From contig NC_092188.1 of the NCBI RefSeq assembly GCF_043641665.1, forward strand, positions 22,371,704-22,435,703: 64,000 nt of DNA. The letters run 5' to 3'. The DNA is from Enoplosus armatus. Its lineage: Eukaryota; Chordata; Actinopteri; Centrarchiformes; Enoplosidae. Numbering within the stretch: the stretch's first letter is position 1; every line of letters begins with the position of its first letter. This document shows, piece by piece, positions 51,142 through 62,612 of this stretch. The position numbers were made by a program, and so were the translations under genes. The notes beneath the pieces were generated by a model, which was not told the DNA's origin, did no database searches, and saw nothing but the letters and a program-made list of their open reading frames with translations.

Positions 51142-51822
51142 AAATACACACATGCAATATAGATATGTCCACACAAGTACGGATGTATATCAGTGGTACA
51201 TGACGTAAGGCTAAAGGAAAAGCAGTGAGTGTGCATGTGTGTATGCACTCTTGTATGTGCGCACTGTATATGGAGTGATAGACAGTGACCTTGGAAAATG
51301 ATCAGGCCGTGAGGAAGCAATCAGGCTACATAGAGCAGCCCTTTGATAAAAACAGACAGCAGCAGTGCAGCTATAGAGGCACCAGGCCCTGGGAATCATT
51401 TTTATTAACAGTGAAAGTAGACCAGTGACCTTTCAGTGGTGAAGACTTGATGAATGATGACTTTCCCCATCGTAACTATAAATATGCAATGCATCCCCGT
51501 TTCTTAACTAGAGATTTTCTTTTCCTTTAGATTTTAATGTGATGGAAAACCTCACTGAGGTAAAATAGTTTGTTCCATAATAGAAATTCTGTAGTGTTCC
51601 TAAAGGTGTGTTTCAACGAAATGCTTGTCGAACTGCGTCTGAAACACTGTACTTGTGAAGCAATTCTCACACACTATCCCTGGATAGCAGTTTTTTTATG
51701 AATATACCTGGACTTAAAGGGCAGGTCTTTGGACTTTTGGACAGTTCAAACCTCACATGCTGTATCAGTGTAACAGTCGCTCCAATTGTGGCAATTCTCC
51801 CCTGTAACCTCCTTCTCTCCAG

Positions 51823-52089
51823 GTAATAATCTGTGGGCGGCAGGTGATGTGCAGCTACCTGACTCAGGACATTGAGCTGCGGGTGGTGCAGCACTACGTG
51901 GGGCCTGACGGTCAGACGGTGGTCAGGGAACACTGTGACTGCCTGGAGGCAGGGGCCAAGTTGCCGTCCTATGTGCTGGAGGACGCCGAGATGACAGAGC
52001 TGTGTGTGAGGGCCCAAGGAGATGAAGACTGGTCCCAGGATGTTCAGCTGGAGAGGAGGGACAAGGGCAGCAGCAGCTCTGTTGTACAG
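51823..52089 (+). CDS. vps13b: VPS13B exon E11 (VAB region)
   Basis: Encodes exactly 89 residues, phase 0 on both sides. The acceptor is TCTCTCCAG|GTAATAATC and the donor GTACAG|GTACAG. Order: VIICGRQVMCSYLTQDIELR, VVQHYVGPDGQTVVREHCDC, LPSYVLEDAEMTELCVRAQG, then DEDWSQDVQLERR and a Ser run. The VVQHYxGxDGQxVVREHxDCL and CVxAxGDEDWSxDVxLE blocks follow human VPS13B closely as recalled. DWSQDVQLE echoes the WSxxFxVD repeat signature of E10. Its first six bases GTAATA look like a 5' splice site. Confidence 0.97.
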
Positions 52090-54040
52090 GTACAGCTAGT
52101 GGAACTGGTTTTCTATTTCCCAAAGACCTGTCTGGGTGCTCTTTATGGTTATAGGCTACATTAGTTTTGTCATTTTTAAAAAGACATGTTTGATGTGGAC
52201 AGTATAGACTGAAGTAGCTCAATTGCGCGTGGAATTGTCCAAATGCAAGCTGTTGAATGTGCTAGCCGGGCAAACACAGATAGACGCACACATATTGCAC
52301 ACACCACCACTTCCAACCAGTTCTCCGTCTACACACACATGTTTGGAGCTGGTGACTGGACCACCAACTGCGGCCGGATCTTCTTCTCCTGGGTGGCCAC
52401 AGTGGCAGGGCTTCCACGCTGCTACTCACAGTTAGAGAACAGATTGAGATCTTCCCCTCAGATAGGCTTACAAAGGCCCTCCAACCCATAACCCAACCAT
52501 GTTGAGAGGCAGAAAATACAGTTTATGCTCTCTCATAACAACGCTAACCATAGACAGGAAACACTAGCTGATATGTGGGCACAGGGAGAGGCTTTGAAGG
52601 CACTTTCACACCGCTGGATTAGCGCCAGACAATCACTCCTTCTCTCCATCCCTGCTGGTCTTGCTCTTGTTCTGTATTTGTCTTGTTCCCTGTCTTCGTC
52701 TGTCCCTCTGTCTTTGTTTTCTTCCTTTAGAAGCCCCATGCTGTTAACAGCTAGCCATTCTACAGCTCCAGCTTCTGTGCGTGGGTCTGATCATCTCTGA
52801 CTCCACTCCAACTCCGCTGTTATCTCTTCTTCTCAGATCAGCCATTCATTACACATATGGAGGGTTGGCTCCGATTGAGAGAGCTGCCTGGACTAGTAGC
52901 TGGGTCCTTAGATCTCTCTATCTCTGTCTGTCTCCTGCTATTTCACTCTCTTGTTTCCTCCCTTTCTTTTACTCTCTCGCCCCCACACACTAGCTCACTC
53001 ATCTATCTTGTAGTTGTTAACTCCTCTTCTTTATTTACTTCATTCTCTGGCATTCAGCTCGTCCACCTGTTCCAGCCTCCCCTGTCGACGTCTGTGTCTT
53101 TTCTCATCTGTCTCCTGATTATCTGTATCACTAATCCATCTGAAGAAACTCCTCTTCCTCGTATCTCACCTTCCTCCCCCCACTCTTACTTTCAACATCT
53201 TTTTTTTTTCTTTTTGCCCTTGTCCTTTACTTTTGACAAAGTACAGGAGGTCATCTTGACCTTATCCCAGTGGTGAGTGTTTTTTGGTGGATCAGGCCTA
53301 TAGAGCATCTGTTTACCAAAGTTTCACTCCCTCAGCCTAACCAGGCTGTTTTGCAAGGCCCACTATATTAAAACTGAATGTTCTCTCTGCCTCTTTGCTC
53401 CACTCTGCTGTCCCCACCAGTAAATGAAGTCCCCAGTCTGTCATAAACTAGACCACTTGTAATGTGCCTTGGCATCCCGAGGCTTTAATGAGGAGCGAGG
53501 AGTAAATGGGACAAACACCAGTGACACATTAAGAGCGCTCAGCCTTCGGTGGGCACATTCTCAGCCTTTAAATCTTGCTAAGATTTAACTGCCTGTAATG
53601 GCCCATTATCTGGCACAGATAACAACAGTTGTCAGTCGCCTCAGCCATGATATTGTGTTGTAGGGATTTAGGGAGACTTAACTTTTAACTACTGGAAGAA
53701 GCCAAGAAACAAAGTTTTTTAGGACAAAACATGATAATGCGTTACTGATGGAGGCAATAAACATTCTGTCAGTGAGTGAGAGGCAGCAAAGGCATTTAGG
53801 TCATCAGATATCCATATTTTACATTCTAACCACAAACAAACACAAACATGTTGCCCTCGAGCGTCCTTGATCAATCTTTTTCTTGTTAACCCTTTGCAAT
53901 AATGGAAAGATATGAGACGTGCAGAAAACACCACATTCCCTCCCAAGCAGAGTACGACTTCTTTATGAGTCTATTTTGTTGAAAAGTTTAGAATAGGACA
54001 GTCGGATTTATAAGTAAAGAGCCAGTTTGTCTCCTTTCAG
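52090..54040 (+). other. Intron E11-E12 (2.0 kb)
   Basis: C/T-rich between about 52620 and 53280, with long chance open frames there. No exon or repeat family recognised. The acceptor is GTCTCCTTTCAG. Confidence 0.85.
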
Positions 54041-54124
54041 GTGCCTTGCTCCAGTGGGTCTTTGCTCTATGTGTGGTGTACTCTTATCACAATAGAACCT
54101 GACTCTCACATGCAGCAGAGAGTG
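54041..54124 (+). CDS. vps13b: VPS13B exon E12 (VAB region)
   Basis: The smallest exon, exactly 28 residues: VPCSSGSLLYVWCTLITIEP, then DSHMQQRV. The acceptor is CTCCTTTCAG|GTG and the donor AGAGTG|GTGAGT, phase 0 on both sides. The human counterpart has the same length and the same YVWCT and EPxSxxQQR landmarks, as recalled. Skipping it would keep the reading frame. A short (CA)6 lies 14 bases after its donor, but no GT run precedes the next acceptor. Confidence 0.95.
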
Positions 54125-54503
54125 GTGAGTATCCTGTGCACACACACACACTTACATGCACAGGGTTTCTTTCCTTATTTCCTTATTCCTATTTTCACTT
54201 CTTTGATATCGTTTGACACAAAATGATCACAGACCAATCTGGTTTGGTTGATTTGTATAGGGTTGACTTCTACTGTTGTACATCATTTGCTGCTATATTT
54301 TCAATACATTGTATCTTATCAGGATAGCTGGAGTTCATTGATTCGTCCAAAACGAGAAAACAGACTTAATAAAGATTCATGACAGCTGAATTATTTAACA
54401 TTTAATTGTCACAAACTGTCCTTGCCAGTTTAATTCTGCACAGTCAGTTTGTTTGGGCAGTATGTCTCACTGATGATTGTTCTCTATGAATCCCCTGTTT
54501 CAG
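54125..54503 (+). other. Intron E12-E13 (379 bp)
   Basis: Short AT-rich intron with a (CA)6 run just after the donor. Nothing else seen. Confidence 0.9.
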
Positions 54504-54679
54504 GTGGTTTTCAGTCCACTGTATGTCATGAGGAGCCACTTGCCAGATCCAGTAATCCTCCACATAGAGAAGAGGAGTCTAGGACTGAGAGAGAGCCAGC
54601 TGATACATGGACAGGGCCACCAGGAGCCCCTGTTGAACACCGAGGCCGACCTCACCCACCACCTCACTTTCCAGGCCAG
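54504..54679 (+). CDS. vps13b: VPS13B exon E13 (VAB region)
   Basis: Encodes 58 residues plus two bases. The acceptor is CCCCTGTTTCAG and the donor GGCCAG|GTAAAA, phase 2. It reads VVFSPLYVMRSHLPDPVILH, then IEKRSLGLRESQLIHGQGHQ and LLNTEADLTHHLTFQA. The FSPLYVMRSHLPDPVIL segment is the classic start of a VAB repeat (strand, short polar turn, strand) and is nearly identical to human as recalled. EKRSLGL follows in both. A run of ten A begins three bases into the intron, but the donor is otherwise normal. Confidence 0.97.
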
Positions 54680-55376
54680 GTAAAAAAAAAAAATGGAGCC
54701 ATTTCTATCTGAGCTCTGATACATTAAGACCATCTACTACATAGTATTGCCCCAAATTCATAATAATAATAAACGTTTCCACCCTTAAAAGGCAAGGTAG
54801 ATCTAAAATCTCATCTGCAAGACCAAATACAAAAATCTACATGACCCACAATACTTTAACCTTTCTACACATCTCATGATATATTAAAACAACTCCGTCT
54901 GTCCTCATGACTGAGGCAGACCCTCATCTGCCACTTCATCTCTGGCGGGTCTTCTGTTTCCATCCTCGCTTATTTGCTCATAATCAAGATGGTTGCCGAT
55001 CAGCAGGACAAATTCACTGGACAATTTAGTTCCTTCAGCCTAGTGTTATATTATGTCATCAGCAACCAGCTCATACTGCTGCAAAGGAAAGAGTCAGACT
55101 CTGGTCCTCTGTAATGTTTTTTTTTTTATGCCTCAATTTAGCAAAGATGGAGAGACACTTACTTAAGATTCTCTCACACCACATTCTGGTTTGAGCCAAC
55201 ATGAAGACATGATCCAGGGGAACCCAGGCACATTTCAGGGGAACAGGAAGCCAACTTGACAGTAACTGAGACACAGCTCCAATTCCAACATGTCAGGTCG
55301 GACCATAATTACACCTCATTTAGATACAGGCCCTAACAGAGAGCAGGTTTTTGGCCCCATTTTGGCTTTGTATTTG

Positions 55377-55379
<3 letters not shown>

Positions 55380-55407
<28 letters not shown>
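55380..55407. repeat. (GT)14 microsatellite
   Basis: Intronic GT run followed by degenerate GT-rich DNA. Confidence 0.93.
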
Positions 55408-56001
55408 CTGCGTGTATGCACACATGTTTGTGTGGGTGGATGGATGAGTAGTGTATGTGCACATGTGTCCTTGTATCTGTGTGTGGTCTGTGTCTGTCAT
55501 TGTCTCAGTCAGCATGTGCCAGTGTAAGTGTGACAGTCGCCACTTCATCATGGGCAGAGTCTGTCACATACATCACTACTACGCCCGTTACTCCATCCCA
55601 GTTTGTCAGCGTGTGTTCACACTTTCCCATATTGTCCGTGTCCTCTTGTAAGAGACAGCTCTTTAAACAGTTTATCATAGAAGGCTCCACTAAGCTGAAT
55701 CCACTGTCAAAATGTTTAGCTGCATCAGAATTTGCCCATAAAAGAAATGCCATGTATCTGTCATTCAGCTGTGGGTTATATAGTCTAATAACGTCACCAT
55801 GGTACCTCATGTGTCATGTCACAGCATAAACATGGCAGATGCTTTAGTCCAAAGTGTCTCTCAGTAACCTGAGCATTTATGTTTCAGTATGGGTGGCCCC
55901 AGGGGAAATAACTACCACATGTACATACTGCATTGTTGTTGTTCCTACTGTATTTGTTATCTCTACATCTGTAATCTATGTTGTTTTATGCGAACAACAT
56001 A

Positions 56002-56032
56002 CCCCCCCCCCCCCCCCCCCCCCCCGCCCCCC
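56002..56032. repeat. Poly-C tract
   Basis: Twenty-four C, one G, then six C. A potential i-motif/G-quadruplex on opposite strands and a likely assembly-length error site. Confidence 0.93.
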
Positions 56033-57009
56033 TTTGGTAGCAACTAGTGGTGATCTGAATAAACAGAGTAAACGTTGAGTGTAATTGACTCCCCCTGAGA
56101 GATTTTTATTTTCATTTTATTTTATTTTTTGCTGTAACCGTTGTGTGTTTAGATATCTGGTCACAAAGTTTGTTTTGATTTCAGCTGCCATAAAGGGACC
56201 ACAGTGGCCATACAGTGACTGGGAATATATTTGGCCCCTGTTGTTGCAGATTTTCATGTGCGCAAAAAGCAAGCTCAGAAACAACTAAGTGTCTTGTCTT
56301 TCTGTATTGCAACCACAATGCTCCTTGTGTTTACAAACCGTCTCCTGCCTAAACCGCCTCTCACCACACTAACTTACATACCCCCCCCCCTCCTGTAACC
56401 CCCAACGCAATCCATCCCTCATCCCTCTCCATCCTCACAAACACACACACACTACAAGCCACAATTGTAAACGCACCTTCACACATACACATATAACACG
56501 TACACACACATATATATGTAGCACACAAGCCCCCCCCCCCCCCCAACCCCAAACCTCTAGGACGGATCCAATCTTGAATGTTCCTTGGTCAACAGCTCGT
56601 CTTTCCTTCCTGTAATTACACATAGTTGTGGGCTCTAATGGACGAGGTAGAGAGCAGAGCTGCGGTCTGCGACAAAAGAGACACAGACAAGTCTTAACCA
56701 GAACCGTTATGTCCTGCTCTCTTCATACTGGCCACCACATTAGAAAGCTGAGGGTTACAATCAGAAGCCTCTTCCAGTTTCCCCCCTCAGGAACTGCTCT
56801 GGATGAAAAGCTTCCTGTCAACACCTTGTCCCTCTCCTCTGTCTTGCCCCAGATCCATAAGCAATAGCCCCTGTGTTCCTTTTATAGCACAATGAGCTCT
56901 ATTAATAAACTACTGCTCTGGGGTAAGGGTTCTGCTTTGCTTTAGCCAAGTGGAACTGGATGCTGCCCAGAGAAAGAGAAGAAGCTATTACAGTGTTTGG
57001 ATTTAGTTC

Positions 57010-57028
57010 TTTTTTTTTTTTTTTTTTT
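57010..57028. repeat. Poly-T run of 19
   Basis: Nineteen T on the + strand, followed by CTCGTTGCAAAGCC. It could be an inverted poly-A tail, but no retroelement body was recognised. Confidence 0.85.
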
Positions 57029-57635
57029 CTCGTTGCAAAGCCATAATTGACCAGTGTCTGGGGCTGAGGTATCCAATAGGATTATTTACTGCTGTTTAGC
57101 TTATTCTATGATCTTTGTGAATTAGTGTTTGTAAGGCAAGACTGCATGTCAGGAAGAAAAATCCAAAACAAAAGACAGATTCAACCCTCTTCGAGGTTTC
57201 AGGGTAAAAGCTTGAGTTTAGCTGGAGGTCACTTTAATTGGTCTGAACAGAACAATGGGAATAGTCAGCTGCTGTCTGGAGATGTCTTGTTCTATAGTAA
57301 AAATAAAAAATATGCTTGAATTGTTTCTGGCGTAGAATAAGTAAACATGCTTCCAAGCCAGATTTGCTGACAAAATATACAGCAGTGGTTCACAGCCATG
57401 TGCCTTTGTGACCCTAAGAGTATTTAGGTTTTCCTTTCAAGCATTCACCTATCACACCATCCACCACAGAGAAGGAGATAATCAAGATAAGTGAAATCAA
57501 CTGGTGCTGTGCCTTGTTTGGCAGGAGGACCTGCAGATTGTTGGGTAAAGGTAGTGCATGTTTTAGAATCACTGACAAAGACACGCGTCAGGTACGTCTT
57601 GACAGAGAAATCTGCAATGATTTTGTGTCTTTTAG

Positions 57636-57806
57636 GGAGGATGAAGACGCTTCCCACTGTGCTGTACCAATCTCCACCAGCCTAATCAAACAGATAGTGG
57701 ACAAGACTGGAAATGACGACAACCTGGAACACATCCTGGCTGACTTCTATGGTCCGAAGACCTCCAGTGATCCACCGTGGCCCTACGTCACCAAAGACGC
57801 TGACAG
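57636..57806 (+). CDS. vps13b: VPS13B exon E14 (VAB region)
   Basis: Encodes about 57 residues. The leading G completes AG from E13 to Arg; the donor is GACAG|GTACTC, phase 2. Motifs: an acidic EDEDASH start, then CAVPISTSLIKQIVDKTGND, LEHILADFYGPKTSSDPPWP and YVTKDADR. The DCAVPISTSLIKQI and FYGP landmarks agree with human VPS13B, as recalled. The segment between (KTGNDDNLEH) is variable in length and probably a loop. The acceptor TTTTAG is pyrimidine-rich but short. Confidence 0.96.
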
Positions 57807-60649
57807 GTACTCCACATTAGTTGCCTGTTCAATGCCCTGCATTTGTGACTAAATAGAAATATATTGAGTAACAAGAAGTTAAACCTTTTGTGCTATTACT
57901 TTTTTATACATATATAAAATTATATAAAATTTAGGAGCCTGCATGCACGTCCAAATAAATAATGACACAATGCAAGTTGTGAGCCAGATTCACACTCTCA
58001 ACATCATGAGTGTACAAGCCTTCATCCCCTCAAGACACCATGACACCTCATGATCCTTTGTAATAAGTCAACATGCATAATTCTTTTCCATCTTTTGTTA
58101 TAGCACTTCTGCGGCAAGCATTAAATCTGGCTGTAAGGGTTTCATAACACAAATTTCATCAAGACCCACCAGAGTGTTTTTTTTTTCTAATGGTAGTATA
58201 GTCATACAGCATCCCTCCTCATAGCACAAAGTTGTGCAAGCAAGCCCTTTAATGAGGGAGGCTTCTCTTTATTGCCGACTCTTTGTTCACATCATAAAAC
58301 CGTTAACTGCAAAGACAATGCTGAGCCATGCATCAGACGTTAGCAGGGATCCCACTGCCGTCCCCACAGACCGGAGATGTAGGCTGTCGCTCTGTCACAG
58401 TCCCACTTTTTCACCCAAGTCACAGCGCCTTGCATCCACTTAAAACTTGGCACAGCTTTGCAGCGCGCACAGCGTGTATACTGCATATATGCGTATGTGC
58501 ACACATGCGCGTATATGTGGCCCATGCACGAGTTTACGTATACCGTCGGGCAGCGCGCACATGTGAATCTGTCCACAAATGTCACTCTGGGAATCATCTA
58601 TTGTCACAAAGCAATCACATCTTGATAGCAGCGGTAAAAGACGTAGCCACATGCTCTCCCACAGGCTCCGAGTTAAAAAGAGTCCCAGCGGTTCTGCCGG
58701 ACATGTGAGCCATGTGTCTGCCTGTGGTTTCTCTGCTCTCTATACATACGCAAATACACTCACAGATTGTTGCCCAGCACATGTGCTCACCACCATACGC
58801 TCACCTTTTTTAAATGTCACACACATTGCGGCTATCCGGCGGTATGGTGTCGGGTTTCTCTGTCAGTCAGGCCTCTCTCTTCCCTGCGAGACCAAAGCAC
58901 GTTTCCTCATCAGCTAGGAACCCAGAAATTTGCTACTTTATTGTTGAGGGGGGAAAAAAAAAGTAGTGTCATTGGAGGATTAATAGCACTGATTGCTATC
59001 TGTAAACACATTCAGAAGTTGGACAGCAAGGGAAAGCCACAGTTTAATTCGTATATTTTCCCTTAATGTTGATAACAGTGATACAGTTTGCTGTTTGGAA
59101 AGGGTTCAGTCTCCCTGGCACAGCAGAGAAACCAAACCAACAGAACTCCTTGGCAGGGAGTGTGTAAATATTGTGTCTTAAAGGGGCAAAGGAAGTTGAA
59201 AGTGGTAAATGTTATTTTTCTTTCTCTGTTGGATTTTTAATGGCAGAGAGGCACCTCCACAATCATTAAACAAACATCTTGTAGTGGTTGGGTTTAGGGT
59301 AAGCTCTAGCTGCGGGCTGTGTGTGTGTGTGTGTGTGCTCAGAGCAGTGTGCTTCTCAAAATTCACACTTCTAAAACCCTCAGCTCCAGAGTTGGCAGGT
59401 TTTGACAGAAGCTGCTGAACACATTTCTTTCAATTACCTTTTTGTGAGCTCTGTAATGTGATTTATGAGCCCTGCACGTTGCTGCCCCCAGCCTCGGGGT
59501 CAATGTCCTATTTAACCACACACACACATAAACGCCAGTAAATGGTAAAGAAAAACTATCCTCAGTGCTTTTTTAAGTCCCATTTCACAGCATGGAGTCT
59601 TTGGGTATGTGACAAGTTTGAGGTGGCAGGTTGGTAGGCTGAGCAGAGTCGAGGCGGCCTTGGGGGAGAGGGAAGACCGGGTCGCCTTTGATGGCTTTGA
59701 ACTCCAGAGTGAGTCTGAGGGAACTGTTTGTTTGGCTCTCTTCTGGCACTCAGCGCTGTTTAGGGTTCACAAGACCATGATTACCGTGAAATGACTGCTG
59801 TGTCAGTGGATTGGTGGAAAAATGGTTGTGTGTGTTTCTGTCTGTCTGCCTGTTTGTCTGCGTCTCCACATGCCCATGTGTGTTCCCAGATGCCTTGTTA
59901 ACTGTTCTCTGTATCTGTTTGTATTGCATAACTTGTTTGCAGACCTTTTCTTTCTATGTATTTGTTTAGCCCAACTGACTGTCAGTGTGTTAATGGTCTG
60001 CATAGTATAACAGTATAAGAATTGTTTGTTTACATACGACACATCATACTGCCTGTTTAACACTGCATGCTGCACTGTATTTGGCTGTGTGTGAAACATG
60101 TCCATAGCCAAATTACATGAGCAGGCGGGGGGAATGATGTCCTTAATTGTTGTGATTGAGCATAAAGCAGAGTTTTATTACCAAGCTGATCTGACAATAA
60201 TGGTTGTTTATCAATACTGCATTACAGGTAGCTGTGTGTCTGTCCCTCTGTCTATATATATGTCATTATAGCTATGCGTCTAGGGTGAAGTGTTTATGGT
60301 CCGTGCAGCCATAGCCTTACTGCAGTGGTCTAAATGAGAAACAAGCCCAGAACAGTAGAAATTTGTTCAGCATGTCTGCCTGCTTGTCAGTAGTCTTGTC
60401 TAGCTCACTGGATAGAGTAGTGTTGAGCAAGGCGTCAACACTGTCGGAGTGACACGTTTAATTCCCAGAAGGTCCACTTGTACTTAAAAGAACAATCATA
60501 GCTTCCACTGCTTCTGCCTGCATGATTGGATCAGTGTCTATATTCTCATATAATGTATATCTGTCAGTGGTTCACTGTAGTTGAATCTAATTCCCATACT
60601 TAGATGCTATTAGGCGTGGTTTCTATAATAGTGTGTTCTCTCACCACAG
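57807..60649 (+). other. Intron E14-E15 (2.8 kb)
   Basis: No exon. A short GT run lies near 59320-59337, and a tRNA-like SINE remnant is possible at 60395-60480. The rest is unremarkable. The acceptor is CTCTCACCACAG. Confidence 0.85.
60395..60480 (+). mobile_element. tRNA-like SINE head or tRNA pseudogene, weak
   Basis: TAGCTCACTGGATAGAGTAG at 60401 resembles a tRNA A box, and GTTTAATTCCCAG at 60456 resembles a degraded B box. The spacing would need a long variable arm. The acceptor stem does not pair well by eye, so a functional tRNA gene is unlikely. Confidence 0.35.
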
Positions 60650-60857
60650 GTCAGTGCTGGAGCCCCTTGCCCAGTGGGACAGTCCCATGCAGGTGAAGTT
60701 ATCCTGCTGGAAGTCGGGCCTGAACACTCTGCTGGTGGAGCTGCTGCCCTGGGCCCTGCTGGCCAACCACTCCCAATGGGACCTCTGGCTTTTCGAGGGA
60801 GAGACCATCGTATTGCAGATACCGGCCGGCAAGGTCATTGTACCTCCCAACTTCAAG
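60650..60857 (+). CDS. vps13b: VPS13B exon E15 (VAB region)
   Basis: Encodes about 69 residues. The leading G completes AG from E14 to Arg; the donor is TTCAAG|GTAGGG, phase 0. It reads SVLEPLAQWDSPMQVKLSCW, then LNTLLVELLPWALLANHSQW and DLWLFEGETIVLQIPAGKVI. The QWDSPMxVKLSxWK, LLPWALLxNxSxWDLWLFEGE and VPPNF blocks are nearly identical to human VPS13B as recalled. The Asn in LANHS occupies the position of the conserved repeat Asn of VAB domains (inference). Relative to human, two or so residues are inserted before AQWDSP. Confidence 0.97.
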
Positions 60858-61966
60858 GTAGGGTGCCAACTACAGTATATGTATCCTGCGAGAGACAGAT
60901 TATGAAAAGAACGGCCAAAATCGACGCTGCATAGGCCAATCATGAGCTCCGAAAAATGCTGAATCCTACGTCCTACCACTTACAATTTTTGCCATTTACT
61001 ATGCTACATCAAGGGAGTCATATTGCATGAGTGTCAAATGTTTCCCATCAGCTCAAAAGTTTAGTATTGGCAAAAGTACTTTGCCAGTAATTCTGATTCT
61101 GAAAGACATTAAAAGACTGTATACTTCCCAAATTTCAGTCATTGTATGATCTTCCTATTGCATTGAATATGTATTTTCAAGATCAAGACCTGGAAGTCTG
61201 TCTTTTTGTGGCATGACAGCCTTCATTATGGAACCAGCTCTTTCTTCATTTCAGTCTTGACTAATAAGCACAAAACCTGAGATCATTCTCCAGAGCTGTA
61301 TTACAACAATATTCCCTGCCTAAGTCTTTATCTGCAGCCAAGCTCTGTCACCGTATACTGCAGGCCTGTCTTCTCACTGGCTTCTGAGATCAGAAGGAGA
61401 CGTCTGCAGATGGTTTTCCCCCTGTGGAACATAACGCACACATACACAGATTATTCTGCCACTAAAAAAGGGTTAAGTGGGAAGGCAGCGTATCAAAGAA
61501 CAAGTGCTGATACAGTTCGGCACAAAGAAACAAAATAAAAAGTTGTAAATGTGTAATAGCCTGTGAAATAGAAACAAATAAAGCATTGTTTCCATGGCAC
61601 CCAGCTTTTTATCATGGCACGGCTCATGGAGAGAAGATTTGGTCTCCCCTGCGACTCTTTCAGAGTTGATGGGTTTATGGGAGAAGGCTGGCGTTTGATC
61701 GGCGTGTTTCATGATGCTGCTGAGCTGCACAGCCAGATGAACAATAAGTGTGTCACTCAAGCATCTGTGGGGCATTTAGATGATGTTCTCCTAACAAAGC
61801 CAGCAGTAATGGAAGTTATACACTCCTCAGTTCCAGGACTATTTGAAATGCTATGCAGGGAACATGGACACTGTCGGGAACATTGGGCAGAGTTGTTGGT
61901 AATGAAGCTTCCACCTTCAGCCTCTCATTCTTCCTTCTCCGTGCCCTCTTGTCCTCCACCATCCAG
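60858..61966 (+). other. Intron E15-E16 (1.1 kb)
   Basis: No repeat family or exon seen. It ends in a long C/T tract, GTCCTCCACCATCCAG. Confidence 0.88.
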
Positions 61967-62155
61967 GAAGCCTTCCAGATTGGTATCTACTGGGCCCACA
62001 CTAACACCGTCCACAAGTCTACAGCACTGAAACTGGTCCATGACCTGACTTCCCCTCGATGGAAGGAGGGATCAGGCTCAGAGGTGGTCACTCTGGATGA
62101 GGAGGGATATGTCGAGGCCGACATTACCCTGGGAGCCTTCCCTGGCAGACAGAAG
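61967..62155 (+). CDS. vps13b: VPS13B exon E16 (VAB region)
   Basis: Encodes exactly 63 residues, phase 0 on both sides. The donor is CAGAAG|GTGAGG. It reads EAFQIGIYWAHTNTVHKSTA, LKLVHDLTSPRWKEGSGSEV and VTLDEEGYVEADITLGAFPG. The EAFQIGIYWAxTNTVHKSxAxKLVHxLTSPxWK run is almost unchanged from human VPS13B as recalled. SPRWKEGS...VVTLDEEG corresponds to the W-containing strand and acidic turn of a VAB repeat. No odd residues or length changes. Confidence 0.97.
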
Positions 62156-62612
62156 GTGAGGGAAACACTGGTCAAACTTCAAAGCTTTGACAGCATACAG
62201 TCACCACTGCTTCTTCAATGTCACTGTATTCCAGACAAGGAAAGTGCAGTAATTTATTGAATTCTTAGGGGAAGTCCAGACACATTCATGTAATATTTAA
62301 TGGGGTAGTTATATATCAGAATGTACAACATTTTGTGGTGTATTTATTGAGTAACATAGTGGTTTTCAACTGTTTTATACATCAGCAGTGTTTCTACAGC
62401 AAGCAGAGTTGTAGACTTGTTTACTCAATAAGGACTATAAAACAAGTGTTTTTTATTTACTGTTTAATGTTGCAAATCTCTCGCCAATAAGAAACTGAAT
62501 GACAAAAGCATGCCTGAAAGTATAATCTGAAAAAAAACAAACCAACAGTCGTACATCATCTATCATCAGTCATATATAGCTGGCAACTCAGTGTCTGTTG
62601 TTTCCTCTGTAG
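62156..62612 (+). other. Intron E16-E17 (457 bp)
   Basis: AT-rich short intron; nothing further seen. The acceptor is TGTTTCCTCTGTAG. Confidence 0.9.

Larger units (their letters stand above)
48403..51822 (+). other. Intron E10-E11 (3.4 kb)
   Basis: Contains an AT repeat at 48576-48602, a teleost repeat with hormone-response-like motifs at about 50040-50340, and two very long GT arrays (50709-50799, 51071-51138). No exon. The acceptor is CTTCTCTCCAG. Confidence 0.88.
54680..57635 (+). other. Intron E13-E14 (3.0 kb)
   Basis: Contains (GT)n at 55380-55407, a long C tract at 56002-56032, further C runs near 56382 and 56531, and a T19 run at 57010-57028. No exon. The acceptor is GATTTTGTGTCTTTTAG. 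Confidence 0.85.

Noticed and set aside
50450..51320. Several long open frames on both strands
   Set aside because: They are Val/Cys or Thr/His repeats translated from the GT arrays.
52857..53276. 139-aa hydrophobic frame that looks like a membrane protein
   Set aside because: The Leu/Ser/Phe richness follows from C/T-rich DNA. There is no signal of a real gene between E11 and E12.
54125..54503. E12-E13 intron as a second ACm-GTn intron
   Set aside because: A (CA)6 follows the donor, but the acceptor is preceded by ordinary sequence with no GT run.
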